NCBI GenBank assembly: GCA_025360605.1
Contig: JANYBV010000018.1
Location: forward strand, 1-64,000
Direction of reading: 5' to 3'
Source: Alphaproteobacteria bacterium
GTDB lineage: Bacteria > Pseudomonadota > Alphaproteobacteria > Rickettsiales > SXRF01
Length of the DNA stretch: 64,000 nucleotides
Below are positions 45,973-55,436 of the stretch, piece by piece (the first letter of the stretch is position 1; each line of letters opens with the position of its first letter). The notes under the pieces were generated by a model. The model was not told where the DNA came from, made no database searches, and saw only the letters and a list, made by a program, of their open reading frames with translations. The translations under genes and the position numbers were made by a program.

Positions 45973-47364
45973 ATGACCGCAGACATTCTGATCGTAGACG
46001 ATGAAGCCGATATCCGCGACCTGATCTCGGATATCCTCAAGGATGCAAAATATGCCACCCGCACAGCGCATAACAGCGATACGGCGTTTAAAGCCATTGC
46101 CGAGCGCGTTCCTTCCGTCTTGATTCTCGATATCTGGTTGCAGGGAAGCGAGCTGGATGGTCTGGGTATTCTCGAGTTGGTGAAGAAAAAATACCCCCAC
46201 ATGCCCGTCATTATGATCAGCGGCCACGGCAATATTGAAACCGCCGTTTCTGCCATCAAAACCGGTGCCTACGATTTTATCGAAAAACCTTTCAAGGAAG
46301 ACCGCCTGCTGTTGCTGTTAACGCGCGCCCTTGAACATGCGCGCCTGCGCACCGAAAATCTTGAACTGAAAACCCGTGGCAAGCTGGAAACTACCCTGAA
46401 CGGTAATTCACAGGCCATTGTCCATATCCGTCAGGCGTTGGAAAAAATTGCACCTACCTCGAGTCGCGTGCTGATTACGGGTGCGCCCGGAACGGGCAAG
46501 GAAATGCTCGCACGTTTGATTCACACCAAATCCCCGCGTGCGAATGGTAATTTTGTCGTGATGAATGTTACAGGCCTTACGCCTGACCGCGTCGAAGCGG
46601 AGTTGTTCGGCATTGAAGAAAGCAATCCTACCGGTGGTGCGGAAAAGCTCGGACTGTTCGAGCGCGCCCATAACGGTACGTTGTTTATTGATGAAGTGGC
46701 AGACATGCCGCTGGAAACGCAGAGCAAGGTGTTGCGTGCGCTTCAGGATCAGGGATTTACCCGCGTGCGCGGTTCGCGCCGTGTGGAGGTGGATGTGCGT
46801 GTGATTGCGGGCAGCAACCGTGATCTGGAATCAGAAATTGCCGCAGGCCGTTTCCGCGAAGATTTATACTACCGTCTGAATGTGGTGCCTCTCAAAATGC
46901 CGTCGCTGAAAGACCGCCGCGAGGATATTCAGGAATTGTGCCGTTATTTCCTGCGCCGTGCTTCTGAAATGGCGGGAATGCAGGTGCGTGACCTTTCCGA
47001 TGAAGCCATTGCAATGCTTCAGTCGTATAGCTGGCCTGGCAACGTGCGTCAGTTGCGCAACATGATGGAATGGTTGTTGATCATGACGTCTGATAGCCGC
47101 GAGGATATCAGCGCAGATGAATTGCCACCGGAAATACTAAGCTCCAATCCGGTGCTTGCGCGTCCTGAAACCAATGCGGATATTATGTCGATGGCGCTAC
47201 GTGATGCCCGCGAGTTATTTGAAAAACAATACCTAGCCGCACAGATCGAGCGCTTTGGCGGCAATATCTCCAAGACCTCGTCGTTTGTGGGCATGGAGCG
47301 TTCAGCCCTGCATCGCAAGCTGAAAATGCTTGGTATTACCACGGCTGACGAAAAGGTCGCCTGA
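45973..47364 (+). CDS. ntrX: Response regulator NtrX
   Basis: Partner of NtrY. The receiver domain has Asp53 in VLILDIWLQ. The AAA+ domain retains Walker A GAPGTGKE (170-177) and Walker B LFIDEVADMP. Where sigma-54 activators have GAFTGA, the sequence reads IEESNPTGGAEKLG (about 214-227), so sigma-54 contact is not expected. A Fis-type C-terminus (NISKTSSFVGMERSALHRKL) binds DNA. It has 463 residues. Its 3' end is covered on the opposite strand by a DUF2079 reading frame. hfq, a frequent next gene in alphaproteobacteria, is absent. Confidence 0.94.
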   Translation: MTADILIVDDEADIRDLISDILKDAKYATRTAHNSDTAFKAIAERVPSVLILDIWLQGSELDGLGILELVKKKYPHMPVIMISGHGNIETAVSAIKTGAYDFIEKPFKEDRLLLLLTRALEHARLRTENLELKTRGKLETTLNGNSQAIVHIRQALEKIAPTSSRVLITGAPGTGKEMLARLIHTKSPRANGNFVVMNVTGLTPDRVEAELFGIEESNPTGGAEKLGLFERAHNGTLFIDEVADMPLETQSKVLRALQDQGFTRVRGSRRVEVDVRVIAGSNRDLESEIAAGRFREDLYYRLNVVPLKMPSLKDRREDIQELCRYFLRRASEMAGMQVRDLSDEAIAMLQSYSWPGNVRQLRNMMEWLLIMTSDSREDISADELPPEILSSNPVLARPETNADIMSMALRDARELFEKQYLAAQIERFGGNISKTSSFVGMERSALHRKLKMLGITTADEKVA

Positions 47365-48926
47365 TCGCCTTGCAAATTGTGCTTGTGTGAGGCTTTTTTC
47401 TTGAGTTCGTTGTATTCTTCGGTGATTTTTGACAATGCATCACGCGCTGCCGCCTGATTTTGCGGGCTGCCCTTGGTGTTTTGCTGTAGCACCACCCAGC
47501 GGTCGTTCACATAGATCACGCCCCAGTATTTATTCGCAAGCAATTCGTCCACTTTTTCGAGATATTCCGTGCCTTCCCACGAAAATGGCATGCCCACCAC
47601 ATAGCGCGCTTTTTTGAAGGGGGTGGAGAGATGTAGCACAATATATTGGCAATCATAACTGAGTTCCGGATAGGGAATCAATTTCAGGCGTGATTGCAGG
47701 TGCGGCAGCACATTCATTTGCGCGGATACATGTGCATCCTTGGGAATTAGCTGGTTGATTTCCTCAACTGCCTTGCGGTTTTCAGCAGTATAATCGAAGC
47801 GCGGTGTCGAGAATTCCCAGAGATTACCCATCAGCGAATAGGGCAGGGCGGTGAACAGCATATTGAAGCAAAAAGAGCTCATAACCAGCGCCAGCATGAC
47901 ATCGCCTGCTTTTTTGTGGTGAGATATTCTCCGGTACATCTGGCAACAGGCAATCACAACGACGGGAATGATCGGCATATCATGGTACGATATAATGGAG
48001 CGCATGAGCGTTACATAAGTCAGGCCGTTTGCCAGAAAATCGCTGGCGATGGGCATCAGCCACACGAAGGCCCCCAGTGGTAGCAACAAAAACGGCAGCA
48101 GCAGTTTCATTACATACCAGAAATCCGCCATGATTACTTCCATGAGGTAGCGGTCGAGTCCTTTCTTACTAAACAGCCAGCTATAGCGGTCATCCTCGGA
48201 GGCGCTGTCAGTCATGGTTACCGCGCCTGTCGGGTTGTAATGTGGCATCACTACTCCTAGTATAACGCCAATCGCAATGGTCCCGAAGGCACATAAGCCC
48301 GCCCCGAATTTATAATCACGCCAGTGCCATGCCCACAGTAGTCCGAAGCCAAAAACACTCAGGCCGTAATGCTCCTTGATGGATAGCAAGACAGCGCAGA
48401 GCAATAGCATAATGCGTTTGTTTTGATGCACGAGCGCCCACAGCATCCAGCTGATACATAGCGGGGCAAAACTTACTTCATGAAAATTCCACGATGCACC
48501 GTTAATGACGAACGGATTGATGAGATACAGCAATGCAAATACCAGCGCCGTGCGTGAGTTATCGAGAATTTTAAGGGCGGTCAGGTAAATCGGCCATGCA
48601 GCGGCGGCGATTGCAATGCTGCCGATGGTTAGAAACATCTCCACATGCGGGAACATATAATAAAAGGGCACCAACAGGTAAAGAATGGGTGAGAAGTGAT
48701 AGCCAAACCAGTGTTGGGATACAAACGGGTAGTTGACGCTGGAGGTGAAGCCATTGCCATGTAACAGATTGAACAGGGGTTGCTCGAACGACACCAGATC
48801 GCGGCCTGAAGTTTTTAATTCATAGTGTAACGTAATGGCGAAACATAGCGTCACCAGCGCATGTGCTACCATACACACTAGCAGTATGGCTTTATCTCGG
48901 GTGCTGGACTCAGGACGTGCAGACAT
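47049..48926 (-). CDS. DUF2079-type polytopic membrane protein, reads through antisense to ntrX
   Basis: Predicted membrane protein of the DUF2079 type, resembling glycosyltransferase C-like enzymes. It has about ten hydrophobic helices and a soluble C-terminal part. Shared landmarks with its neighbour are [44 protein letters not shown] and [13 protein letters not shown]. The paralog downstream in coordinates ends after 520 residues; here about 520 residues also lie outside ntrX, but no stop follows, and the frame continues about 105 residues antisense to ntrX (47049-47364). The true end is therefore uncertain. The start lies directly after the paralog's stop (TAAATG). Confidence 0.8.
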   Translation of the reverse strand: MSARPESSTRDKAILLVCMVAHALVTLCFAITLHYELKTSGRDLVSFEQPLFNLLHGNGFTSSVNYPFVSQHWFGYHFSPILYLLVPFYYMFPHVEMFLTIGSIAIAAAAWPIYLTALKILDNSRTALVFALLYLINPFVINGASWNFHEVSFAPLCISWMLWALVHQNKRIMLLLCAVLLSIKEHYGLSVFGFGLLWAWHWRDYKFGAGLCAFGTIAIGVILGVVMPHYNPTGAVTMTDSASEDDRYSWLFSKKGLDRYLMEVIMADFWYVMKLLLPFLLLPLGAFVWLMPIASDFLANGLTYVTLMRSIISYHDMPIIPVVVIACCQMYRRISHHKKAGDVMLALVMSSFCFNMLFTALPYSLMGNLWEFSTPRFDYTAENRKAVEEINQLIPKDAHVSAQMNVLPHLQSRLKLIPYPELSYDCQYIVLHLSTPFKKARYVVGMPFSWEGTEYLEKVDELLANKYWGVIYVNDRWVVLQQNTKGSPQNQAAARDALSKITEEYNELKKKASHKHNLQGDQATFSSAVVIPSIFSLRCRAERSMPTNDEVLEILPPKRSICAARYCFSNNSRASRSAIDIISALVSGRASTGLELSISGGNSSALISSRLSDVMINNHSIMLRN

Positions 48927-50489
48927 TTAAGGATTCATTGTTGTCGTTGGTTTGCCGAAATGTTCGCGCACAGTATGGAATTCATTTTTTACATCTTCCA
49001 GTCCTTTTTGCGCGCGTGCCAGTGCGGCGCTGTCACTGGGTACATCTTTACGCAACACCACCCAGCGGCTTGCCTCATACACCACACCCCATTTTGGATC
49101 TGCTATCAGCGTGTCCATAGCGGCGAAATAATTTCCACTGGTTGAGCCGTAGGGAATACCCATTATTCCCAGCGCATGTTCAAAAGGAAAACGGAAATGC
49201 ACCACCACATACTGGGCGTTGCCGTTGGGAGAGGGGTAGGGATACATCTCCAGACGTGGCAACAGGTGTGGCAGCACATTGATCTGCGCTGCCACCGCTG
49301 CCTCTTTAGGTATAAGGTGATTGATCTCGTCAATCGCCTTGCGGTTTTCAGCGGTATAATCAAAGCGCGGCGATGATAATTCCCAGACATTGCCCATCTC
49401 CGAAAACGGCAACGCCAGTTGCACATAGGCAAAACCTGCGCTCGCCACCAATAGCGGCAGCATGGCATCATTCATTTTGTACGGGCGCACATAGCGTTTA
49501 AGCGTATGGCAGCTGGCTATGATGAGTATAGGTACCAGCGCGGCACTGTGGTAGGAAAACGGATAACGCATCATCGACACCGCCGAAAGCGTGTTGATAC
49601 CGGCATCGGCGATGGCTGGCAGCAGCCACATAAACGCCCCCAGCGGCAACAACAAAAATGGCAGCAGCAGTTTCATGCCGTACCAGAGGCCATCACTCAG
49701 GATAAACGCGATATGCGACCTGATGCCTTGTGTGGTAGTGACCCAGCTAAAACGGTCTTCACCGCCATTGGCCGCGATCATAGTGGGGGTTCCCAGCGGG
49801 TTGAAATGGGGGATAATAATGCCTATTACCACATACATGGTGATTAATCCCGCAGCGCACAGGCTTACGCCAAAACGTTTTTCTTTCCATTGCCACGCCC
49901 AGAGCAAGCCGAATCCGGCAATCGAGAGTCCGTAATGTTCTTTAATGCACACCAGCACCACGCTTAAGGCTAAGAGTGTAATGCGTTTGTATTTCACCAC
50001 TGCCCATAACATCCACGCTATAATTAAAGGTGCAAAATCGATCTCGTGGAAGCCCCAGATAGTGCCATTCACGACAAACGGGCTGCATAAATATAATAGT
50101 GCCATCAGCAGCGCATGTGTTTCGTTTTTCAGTATCTCCCGCGCGGCAAGGAAAATCGGCCACGCTGCCAGTGCCATCGCCGCGCTGCCGAAGACGAGGA
50201 ACATTTCCATATGGGGAAAGAAATAATAAAACGGTATCAGCAGATACAGTATGGGCGAAAAATGAAACCCCATCCATGGCTGGGGGATGTAGGGCGGGTT
50301 GATGCTGCAAGTGAAATCTTTGCCATCGAGAAAATTCCGCATCAACTGCTCATACACCATGCTGTCGAAACCGGAGGTTTTCAGTTCATAATGCAGCGAA
50401 ATAGCGTAGCTCAGCGTCAGCGCAGCCTGTAAGGCGATACACACCCAAACCGCAAGCGCTGTAATATGACGGGACTCAGATATCCGCAT
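48927..50489 (-). CDS. DUF2079-type polytopic membrane protein
   Basis: Paralog of the adjacent gene, 520 residues from ATG 50489. Helices and motifs follow the same order: [23 protein letters not shown] region, [24 protein letters not shown] region, [19 protein letters not shown] and [18 protein letters not shown]. The substrate is unknown; related families transfer sugars from lipid carriers, an inference only. ATG 50513 would add eight residues and deepen the overlap with ilvD. The chosen start overlaps ilvD by 14 bases, so ilvD and the two DUF2079 genes are probably one transcript. Confidence 0.85.
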   Translation of the reverse strand: MRISESRHITALAVWVCIALQAALTLSYAISLHYELKTSGFDSMVYEQLMRNFLDGKDFTCSINPPYIPQPWMGFHFSPILYLLIPFYYFFPHMEMFLVFGSAAMALAAWPIFLAAREILKNETHALLMALLYLCSPFVVNGTIWGFHEIDFAPLIIAWMLWAVVKYKRITLLALSVVLVCIKEHYGLSIAGFGLLWAWQWKEKRFGVSLCAAGLITMYVVIGIIIPHFNPLGTPTMIAANGGEDRFSWVTTTQGIRSHIAFILSDGLWYGMKLLLPFLLLPLGAFMWLLPAIADAGINTLSAVSMMRYPFSYHSAALVPILIIASCHTLKRYVRPYKMNDAMLPLLVASAGFAYVQLALPFSEMGNVWELSSPRFDYTAENRKAIDEINHLIPKEAAVAAQINVLPHLLPRLEMYPYPSPNGNAQYVVVHFRFPFEHALGIMGIPYGSTSGNYFAAMDTLIADPKWGVVYEASRWVVLRKDVPSDSAALARAQKGLEDVKNEFHTVREHFGKPTTTMNP

Positions 50490-52197
50490 AGGTATGTGTT
50501 TCAGCCGCGCCACCCGGATGCGTCACTGCACCTTTTTCAGCAGGGCCGACACCTTGGGCATATTTCCATAGTGCGCCTGACTGGTAATCGGTGGTGCGTG
50601 GCTTCCAGTCCTTGCGGCGTTTGTCCAGTTCCGCGTCACTGACATCCACCGTAATCGTACCCTTCACGGCATCAATGGTGATTGTATCGCCATCCTTCAG
50701 CAGGCCGATTGGCCCACCGACAGCGGCTTCCGGCCCGACATGGCCGATGCAGAAACCGCGGGTGCCGCCGGAGAAACGCCCATCAGTGATGAGTGCAACC
50801 TTGTCGCCCATGCCTTGGCCGTAGAGTGCGGCGGTGGTGGAGAGCATCTCGCGCATACCGGGGCCGCCTCTGGGTCCTTCATAACGGATGATGAGCACGT
50901 CACCTTCCTTGTATTCTTTTTTATCAACGGCAGCAAAGCAGGCTTCTTCAGAATCAAAGCAACGTGCAACGCCGGTGAACACAAGGTTGGTCATGCCCGC
51001 CACTTTGACAATTGCGCCTTCAGGGGCAAGGTTTCCCTTCAGCACGACCACGCCACCTTCTTTGCGGAGTGGCTTGGTGTAAGGGTAAATGACATCCTGA
51101 TCGGTTTTGAGTTTTACGGATTTCAGGTTTTCCTCTACGGTTTTTCCGGTCACGGTCAGGCAGTCGCCATGCAGGAAACCACCGTCCAGCAATGTTTTCA
51201 TCACTGCTTCCACACCACCGGCCTCATACATATCCTTGGCGGTGTACTTGCCTCCTGGCATCAGATCCGCGAGGTAAGGGGTGCGCTTGAAAATTTCTCC
51301 CACCGCATGGATATCGAAATCGATGCCGCATTCATGGGCAATCGCAGGCAGGTGCAACGCGCCGTTGGTGGAGCCGCCCGTAGCAGCCACGACAGCGGCG
51401 GCATTTTCCAGTGCTTTACGCGTCACGATATCACGCGGGCGTATTTTGTTTTTCAGCAGTTCCATGACCGCACGTCCCGATTCAAACGCGAACGCGTCGC
51501 GTGATTCATAGGGAGCGGGAGCGCCCGCCGACCCTGGCAGTGCAAGGCCGATGGCTTCTGACACGCATGCCATGGTGTTGGCAGTAAACTGGCCGCCGCA
51601 CGAACCGGCCGAAGGGCAGGCTGCTTGTTCGAGTTCCAGCAAATCTTCATCGCTCATCGAGCCGTTGGAGTGTTTACCCACGCCTTCAAATACGTCGACT
51701 ACGGTCACCTGCTTGCCCTTGAACTTTCCGGGCAGGATAGAGCCGCCGTAAATGAACACAGACGGTACGTTCAGGCGCACCATCGACATCATCAGTCCGG
51801 GCAGCGATTTGTCACAACCGGCAAGGCCCACCATCGCATCATAGGAATGGCCGCGCATGGTCAGTTCCACGGAATCAGCAATCACTTCACGCGAGACCAG
51901 CGAGGATTTCATGCCCTGATGACCCATGGCGATGCCGTCAGTGACGGTAATCGTCGTAAATTCACGTGGCGTCCCGCCTGCGGAGGCCACGCCTTTTTTG
52001 ACCACCTGTGCCTGCCGCCCAAGCGTGATATTGCACGGAGCCGCTTCATTCCAAGTGGTTGCTACACCGATCAGCGGCGCATGGATGCCAGCGGTGGTGA
52101 TGCCCATGGCATAGAGGTACGAGCGGTGTGGGGCGCGTTCAGGCCCTTCGGTGACATGGCGTGAGGGAAGGATAGATTTTCCGTAGGTTTTGGTCAT
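50476..52197 (-). CDS. ilvD: Dihydroxy-acid dehydratase
   Basis: Iron-sulfur enzyme of valine, leucine and isoleucine synthesis that dehydrates the dihydroxy acids to keto acids. The cluster cysteines are Cys55 (EAAPCNI), Cys128 ([10 protein letters not shown]) and Cys200 ([13 protein letters not shown]). At 573 residues it is the long-established bacterial form. It is the first gene of a run with two DUF2079 genes on the minus strand and lies 34 bases from the PTPS-related-type gene upstream. Confidence 0.95.
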   Translation of the reverse strand: MTKTYGKSILPSRHVTEGPERAPHRSYLYAMGITTAGIHAPLIGVATTWNEAAPCNITLGRQAQVVKKGVASAGGTPREFTTITVTDGIAMGHQGMKSSLVSREVIADSVELTMRGHSYDAMVGLAGCDKSLPGLMMSMVRLNVPSVFIYGGSILPGKFKGKQVTVVDVFEGVGKHSNGSMSDEDLLELEQAACPSAGSCGGQFTANTMACVSEAIGLALPGSAGAPAPYESRDAFAFESGRAVMELLKNKIRPRDIVTRKALENAAAVVAATGGSTNGALHLPAIAHECGIDFDIHAVGEIFKRTPYLADLMPGGKYTAKDMYEAGGVEAVMKTLLDGGFLHGDCLTVTGKTVEENLKSVKLKTDQDVIYPYTKPLRKEGGVVVLKGNLAPEGAIVKVAGMTNLVFTGVARCFDSEEACFAAVDKKEYKEGDVLIIRYEGPRGGPGMREMLSTTAALYGQGMGDKVALITDGRFSGGTRGFCIGHVGPEAAVGGPIGLLKDGDTITIDAVKGTITVDVSDAELDKRRKDWKPRTTDYQSGALWKYAQGVGPAEKGAVTHPGGAAETHTYADI

Positions 52198-52231
52198 AAC
52201 GTCCGTGCAAAAAGTGGGGTTGGATAAGGTC

Positions 52232-53848
52232 TTACGTTATACGGCGCTTATGGGTGGCTTGCAAGCGCGAGAAAGTATATAAAATCCAGAGGGTAATGAA
52301 GGCGCCAATACTGATGATCATGCCTTCGCGCTCGCCGGAAAACCACGGCAGCACCAATGTGATATCGTGGCTGCCGCGCGGTAGGTATAAGGATAACAGC
52401 GCATCGTGATGGGATACACTCAGGTTATTAGGTTGTGCTTCCCAGCCAGTAAAATAAAACCGTTGTAACGTAACGGTGGCTTCCATCGAGGTAATATCGG
52501 CATGCAGCATGATGCGGCGTGAGTCCTGCTCAATAATATAGGCGCTACCTTTACCTTCGACGACATTGGCAGATTTCATCGCCAGAAAACGTTCCGGCAC
52601 TTGGGTGCGGAAGTCGATGTTCTCTTTTTGCATCCAGCGCGTCTGGTATTCGGGCCGCGTAAGCAGGTTGTTTTTTAAGATCGTGAAGGTTGGCGAAGGC
52701 CGTATAAAAAAGGCCACTTCGCTGCTGTAGACCGATGCACATACCAGTGAGATGACAAACAGGCTGGGGTAAATGTTTTTGGTTTTCGCATTGGGCAGGA
52801 AATGTAGCGCAATAAATACTGCTCCGGGAATCATAGTGTAGAAAAACCGAAATGGAAATTGCAGGTGTTGCAAAGCGGGTATCATATCCCACAACGGCTT
52901 GGAAAAGGGCAATGTCATAAACAAAAACACGACTTCGACTGCAATCCAGAAATACATGTGTGGGGTCAGGGTTGATTTTCGGAGCGCTTTCGGGGTTTCT
53001 ATATATAACAAAAGCAAGGGCAGGATGACGGCCACCAGCCCCAGTTGTGACCATTTATCCAGAAAATTATTGGCGTAATTGAGATTTCCGGTCAGGAACA
53101 TCTCGGTGACAATACTGCCCTGATTGAGCATAGCAGGCAGAATGCACACAGCGGTAAGTGTAATACCAAGTCCGGCAAAAAAACTCGTTAGCAACCCTAA
53201 TAAAAGCCGCTTTCCCTTGGGAGAAAACACCAACACATACAGGCATGGCACGGGTGCAAACATCACGATGGATGGCAGGTGCGTGAAGGATAGTAGTCCG
53301 TAGGCCAGCGAAAGTTTTGGCAGGCTTTTCCATCCCTTTTTTACCACATCATCCGCCGCTTCCAGCAACAGCGGGAACAGTGCCAGCCCCCAGAGTTGGG
53401 GAACTGCAAAACTACTATACATATGTAGGAAAATATAAGGGAATCCGGCATATATCAGCGCACCTTTTTGAGCGGTTGCGACATCGGTCTGGCTGGCAAG
53501 CCAGCGGTAGGACGTAACACCCGCTATGATGACCGATAACATAAGCCCGATTAGAATGCGGCCAAATCCGTGCGGGTCGACAGAGGAGAGAAACTCAAAC
53601 ATGCTCATGATGTAAAAGGATAATGGACTATAAAATACAAACACCGGACTGCCAAATCCGGCATTAGTACTCATCAGCCAGCGCGGATAGAGGTCGCCTT
53701 CCCAAAATTGAGAGGAAAATGATTTCAGGCTGGTCGCATAAAAAATGAGGTCAGTGGAGATCGGCCATTTAAAGGACAATATCACCCATAAAGGGAACGT
53801 CATGATGAGTGAAAGTGCAATCAGGGAAAGAAAAAACGACCGGCTCAT
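52232..53848 (-). CDS. Large polytopic membrane protein, PTPS-related type
   Basis: A 538-residue protein with about eleven hydrophobic helices and a C-terminal soluble part before a last helix ([20 protein letters not shown]). It resembles the family named 6-pyruvoyl-tetrahydropterin-synthase-related membrane proteins, which look like GT-C glycosyltransferases despite the name. It shares [12 protein letters not shown]...[10 protein letters not shown] with the protein at 60120-61841. The likely catalytic acidic residue is in the first periplasmic loop (Asp in EGDLYPRW), an inference. It starts 10 bases after the popZ stop. Confidence 0.8.
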   Translation of the reverse strand: MSRSFFLSLIALSLIMTFPLWVILSFKWPISTDLIFYATSLKSFSSQFWEGDLYPRWLMSTNAGFGSPVFVFYSPLSFYIMSMFEFLSSVDPHGFGRILIGLMLSVIIAGVTSYRWLASQTDVATAQKGALIYAGFPYIFLHMYSSFAVPQLWGLALFPLLLEAADDVVKKGWKSLPKLSLAYGLLSFTHLPSIVMFAPVPCLYVLVFSPKGKRLLLGLLTSFFAGLGITLTAVCILPAMLNQGSIVTEMFLTGNLNYANNFLDKWSQLGLVAVILPLLLLYIETPKALRKSTLTPHMYFWIAVEVVFLFMTLPFSKPLWDMIPALQHLQFPFRFFYTMIPGAVFIALHFLPNAKTKNIYPSLFVISLVCASVYSSEVAFFIRPSPTFTILKNNLLTRPEYQTRWMQKENIDFRTQVPERFLAMKSANVVEGKGSAYIIEQDSRRIMLHADITSMEATVTLQRFYFTGWEAQPNNLSVSHHDALLSLYLPRGSHDITLVLPWFSGEREGMIISIGAFITLWILYTFSRLQATHKRRIT

Positions 53849-53858
53849 AGGAAAAAGC

Positions 53859-54620
53859 CTATTTCGTCAGTTTCCGTATTTCGCGCTCGACAATACGTTC
53901 AACAATCTGCGGCAGGTTGGTATCCAGCCACGCCTTCATCATCGGGCGCAGCATTTCGGTAACCAGATCTTCCATGGTTGTGCCATCGCGGAACGAAGGC
54001 GCGTGGGTTACGGCTGCGGGCGGCACATACTGGTCCACCGATTTGAGTTTATTAAAGGCAGCCATGCTGGCAGAAGCCGCTTCTTCCGAAAGCAGGGAGC
54101 CAGCGGGAGCAGCAGGGGCAGCAGCCTGTGGCGCGGGCGCTGCGGGAGCGTTGGCAAACATTGAATCAATGTCGCCCTGTGATGAAGCAGCAGGTTTGGG
54201 TTCCACTTTGACCTCCGCTTTCACCTCGGGTTGGATATCAGGTTTAATATCGGCCGGTGCCACTTTCTTTTCAGTAACGAGTGCTTCGTCGATTTTGCTC
54301 AGCACGTCTTTTTCGGCGGTCTCTTTGGCAACTTCGGTTTTGACGTTAACCACCGAGCCATCGTCCTTCACCAGATCGGTCAGCTCGAACACGTCAGAGC
54401 CGGGGACATCATCTTCCTTGCCTTTGGATTTTGCTCCGTTGGCTTTGGCTTCGGGTTTTTTGGGTTCTTTATCGTCTTCGGCAATGATGCGGCGAATCGA
54501 CTGGAGAATTTCTTCCATCGACAAATCTTCATCGCCCCCAGTGGCCGCACCAGCGGTTTTACCCTCTGCTGCTTTGGCTTCCTGTGATTTCGCTTCCTGC
54601 GAGCTAGCCTTTGCCTCCAT
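53859..54620 (-). CDS. popZ: Polar organizing protein PopZ (DUF2497)
   Basis: Scaffold that forms polar assemblies and anchors chromosome origins and signalling proteins in alphaproteobacteria. The N-terminal helix LSMEEILQSIRRIIAEDD (about 33-50) and the C-terminal oligomerisation region with MLRPMMKAWLDTNLPQIVERIVEREI are the family's two conserved parts. Between them is a long acidic, Pro/Ala/Lys-rich, probably disordered linker. It has 253 residues. TolC and valS, frequent PopZ neighbours, are not adjacent. Confidence 0.9.
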   Translation of the reverse strand: MEAKASSQEAKSQEAKAAEGKTAGAATGGDEDLSMEEILQSIRRIIAEDDKEPKKPEAKANGAKSKGKEDDVPGSDVFELTDLVKDDGSVVNVKTEVAKETAEKDVLSKIDEALVTEKKVAPADIKPDIQPEVKAEVKVEPKPAASSQGDIDSMFANAPAAPAPQAAAPAAPAGSLLSEEAASASMAAFNKLKSVDQYVPPAAVTHAPSFRDGTTMEDLVTEMLRPMMKAWLDTNLPQIVERIVEREIRKLTK

Positions 54621-54700
54621 GAACCACCCTTAATCCGATTTTTTTCGCAATTACGAAACTATACTATGTTCCTAATAGAAAACCATTATTAAAAACCAAT

Positions 54701-54730
54701 CAACATCTATTTTACTATAAGGCGATGTTG
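54701..54730. repeat. 7-bp inverted repeat after isoaspartate methyltransferase gene
   Basis: CAACATC (54701-54707) and GATGTTG (54724-54730) are exact reverse complements with a 16-base spacer, in the 127-base region between popZ and the methyltransferase-like gene. It lies shortly after the latter's stop on the minus strand and could be a weak terminator. There is no clean T-tract. Confidence 0.3.
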
Positions 54731-54747
54731 AATGGAATAATCTTCTT

Positions 54748-55425
54748 TCAGAAGGTGAAATCGGACGGCTGCTCGAAGCTTGCCAGAAGTGCGCAGGCAG
54801 CGTCGAAATGTTCGCGATATTGCAGCTTGTGTCCGGTGCGGGTGACCAGTAATCCCTTGCCAAGCCCGCTTGGGGAGTCAGCGCGTGAGGCAATGTTACG
54901 TACGGCTACCATGCGTCCGCCGACGGCAAGTTGTGAGCCGAGTGCTTCGGAAACAAAACCGATGGCGCCCTGAATGACGATGACGTTGTAAGGGGCCGAC
55001 ATGGCATAGCCGTCGCTCATGGTCGACACCGGCTGAAGGTTAACATTGGTGATGCCGAGGCGCTGCATGTGGGTGCGGGCCTGAATAATGGCGTTGGTGT
55101 CGCTATCGATGCCCACTACCTGCGCGCCGAGGCGCGAAAGCACCGCCGCCGAGTAGCCAGTCAGGCTGCCGATATTTAAAATGCGGTCACTAGGGGTGAT
55201 TTCGGCAAGATCAAGCAACTTTGCGAACGTCAGGGGGGCCATCATATAGCGGCCATTCCCGACGTCCATATCCTCATCCACATACGCCGCACCGCGTAGA
55301 TTCTCAGGCAAAAACGGCTCGCGCGGGATATCCGCCATTGCCTGCAAAATGCGTTTATCGGTGATGTCGTTGGTGTAGAGCTGACCAAGAATCATGCTTT
55401 TGCGCATAGCGTTCGAATGGGGCAT
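54748..55425 (-). CDS. Protein-L-isoaspartate O-methyltransferase-like protein
   Basis: SAM-dependent methyltransferase of the isoaspartate repair type, 225 residues. The start resembles the family (MILGQLYTNDITDKRILQAM, then IPREPFLP). Motif I is RILNIGSLTGYSAAVLSRLG, where GSLTGY replaces the usual GSGSGY, followed by VVGIDSD and a conserved C-terminal half. The ribosome site AAGGAGA precedes the ATG. It begins 11 bases after the ileS stop, so it probably shares the ileS transcript. Confidence 0.85.
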   Translation of the reverse strand: MPHSNAMRKSMILGQLYTNDITDKRILQAMADIPREPFLPENLRGAAYVDEDMDVGNGRYMMAPLTFAKLLDLAEITPSDRILNIGSLTGYSAAVLSRLGAQVVGIDSDTNAIIQARTHMQRLGITNVNLQPVSTMSDGYAMSAPYNVIVIQGAIGFVSEALGSQLAVGGRMVAVRNIASRADSPSGLGKGLLVTRTGHKLQYREHFDAACALLASFEQPSDFTF

Positions 55426-55436
55426 AGAGTTCTCCT

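Noticed and set aside
50740-51504. 254-residue plus-strand frame opposite ilvD
   Set aside because: It lies wholly within a conserved ilvD gene and shows no protein family features.
53917-54633. 238-residue plus-strand frame opposite popZ
   Set aside because: It mirrors the low-complexity Ala/Pro/Lys linker of PopZ on the other strand; the popZ reading has conserved N- and C-terminal motifs.
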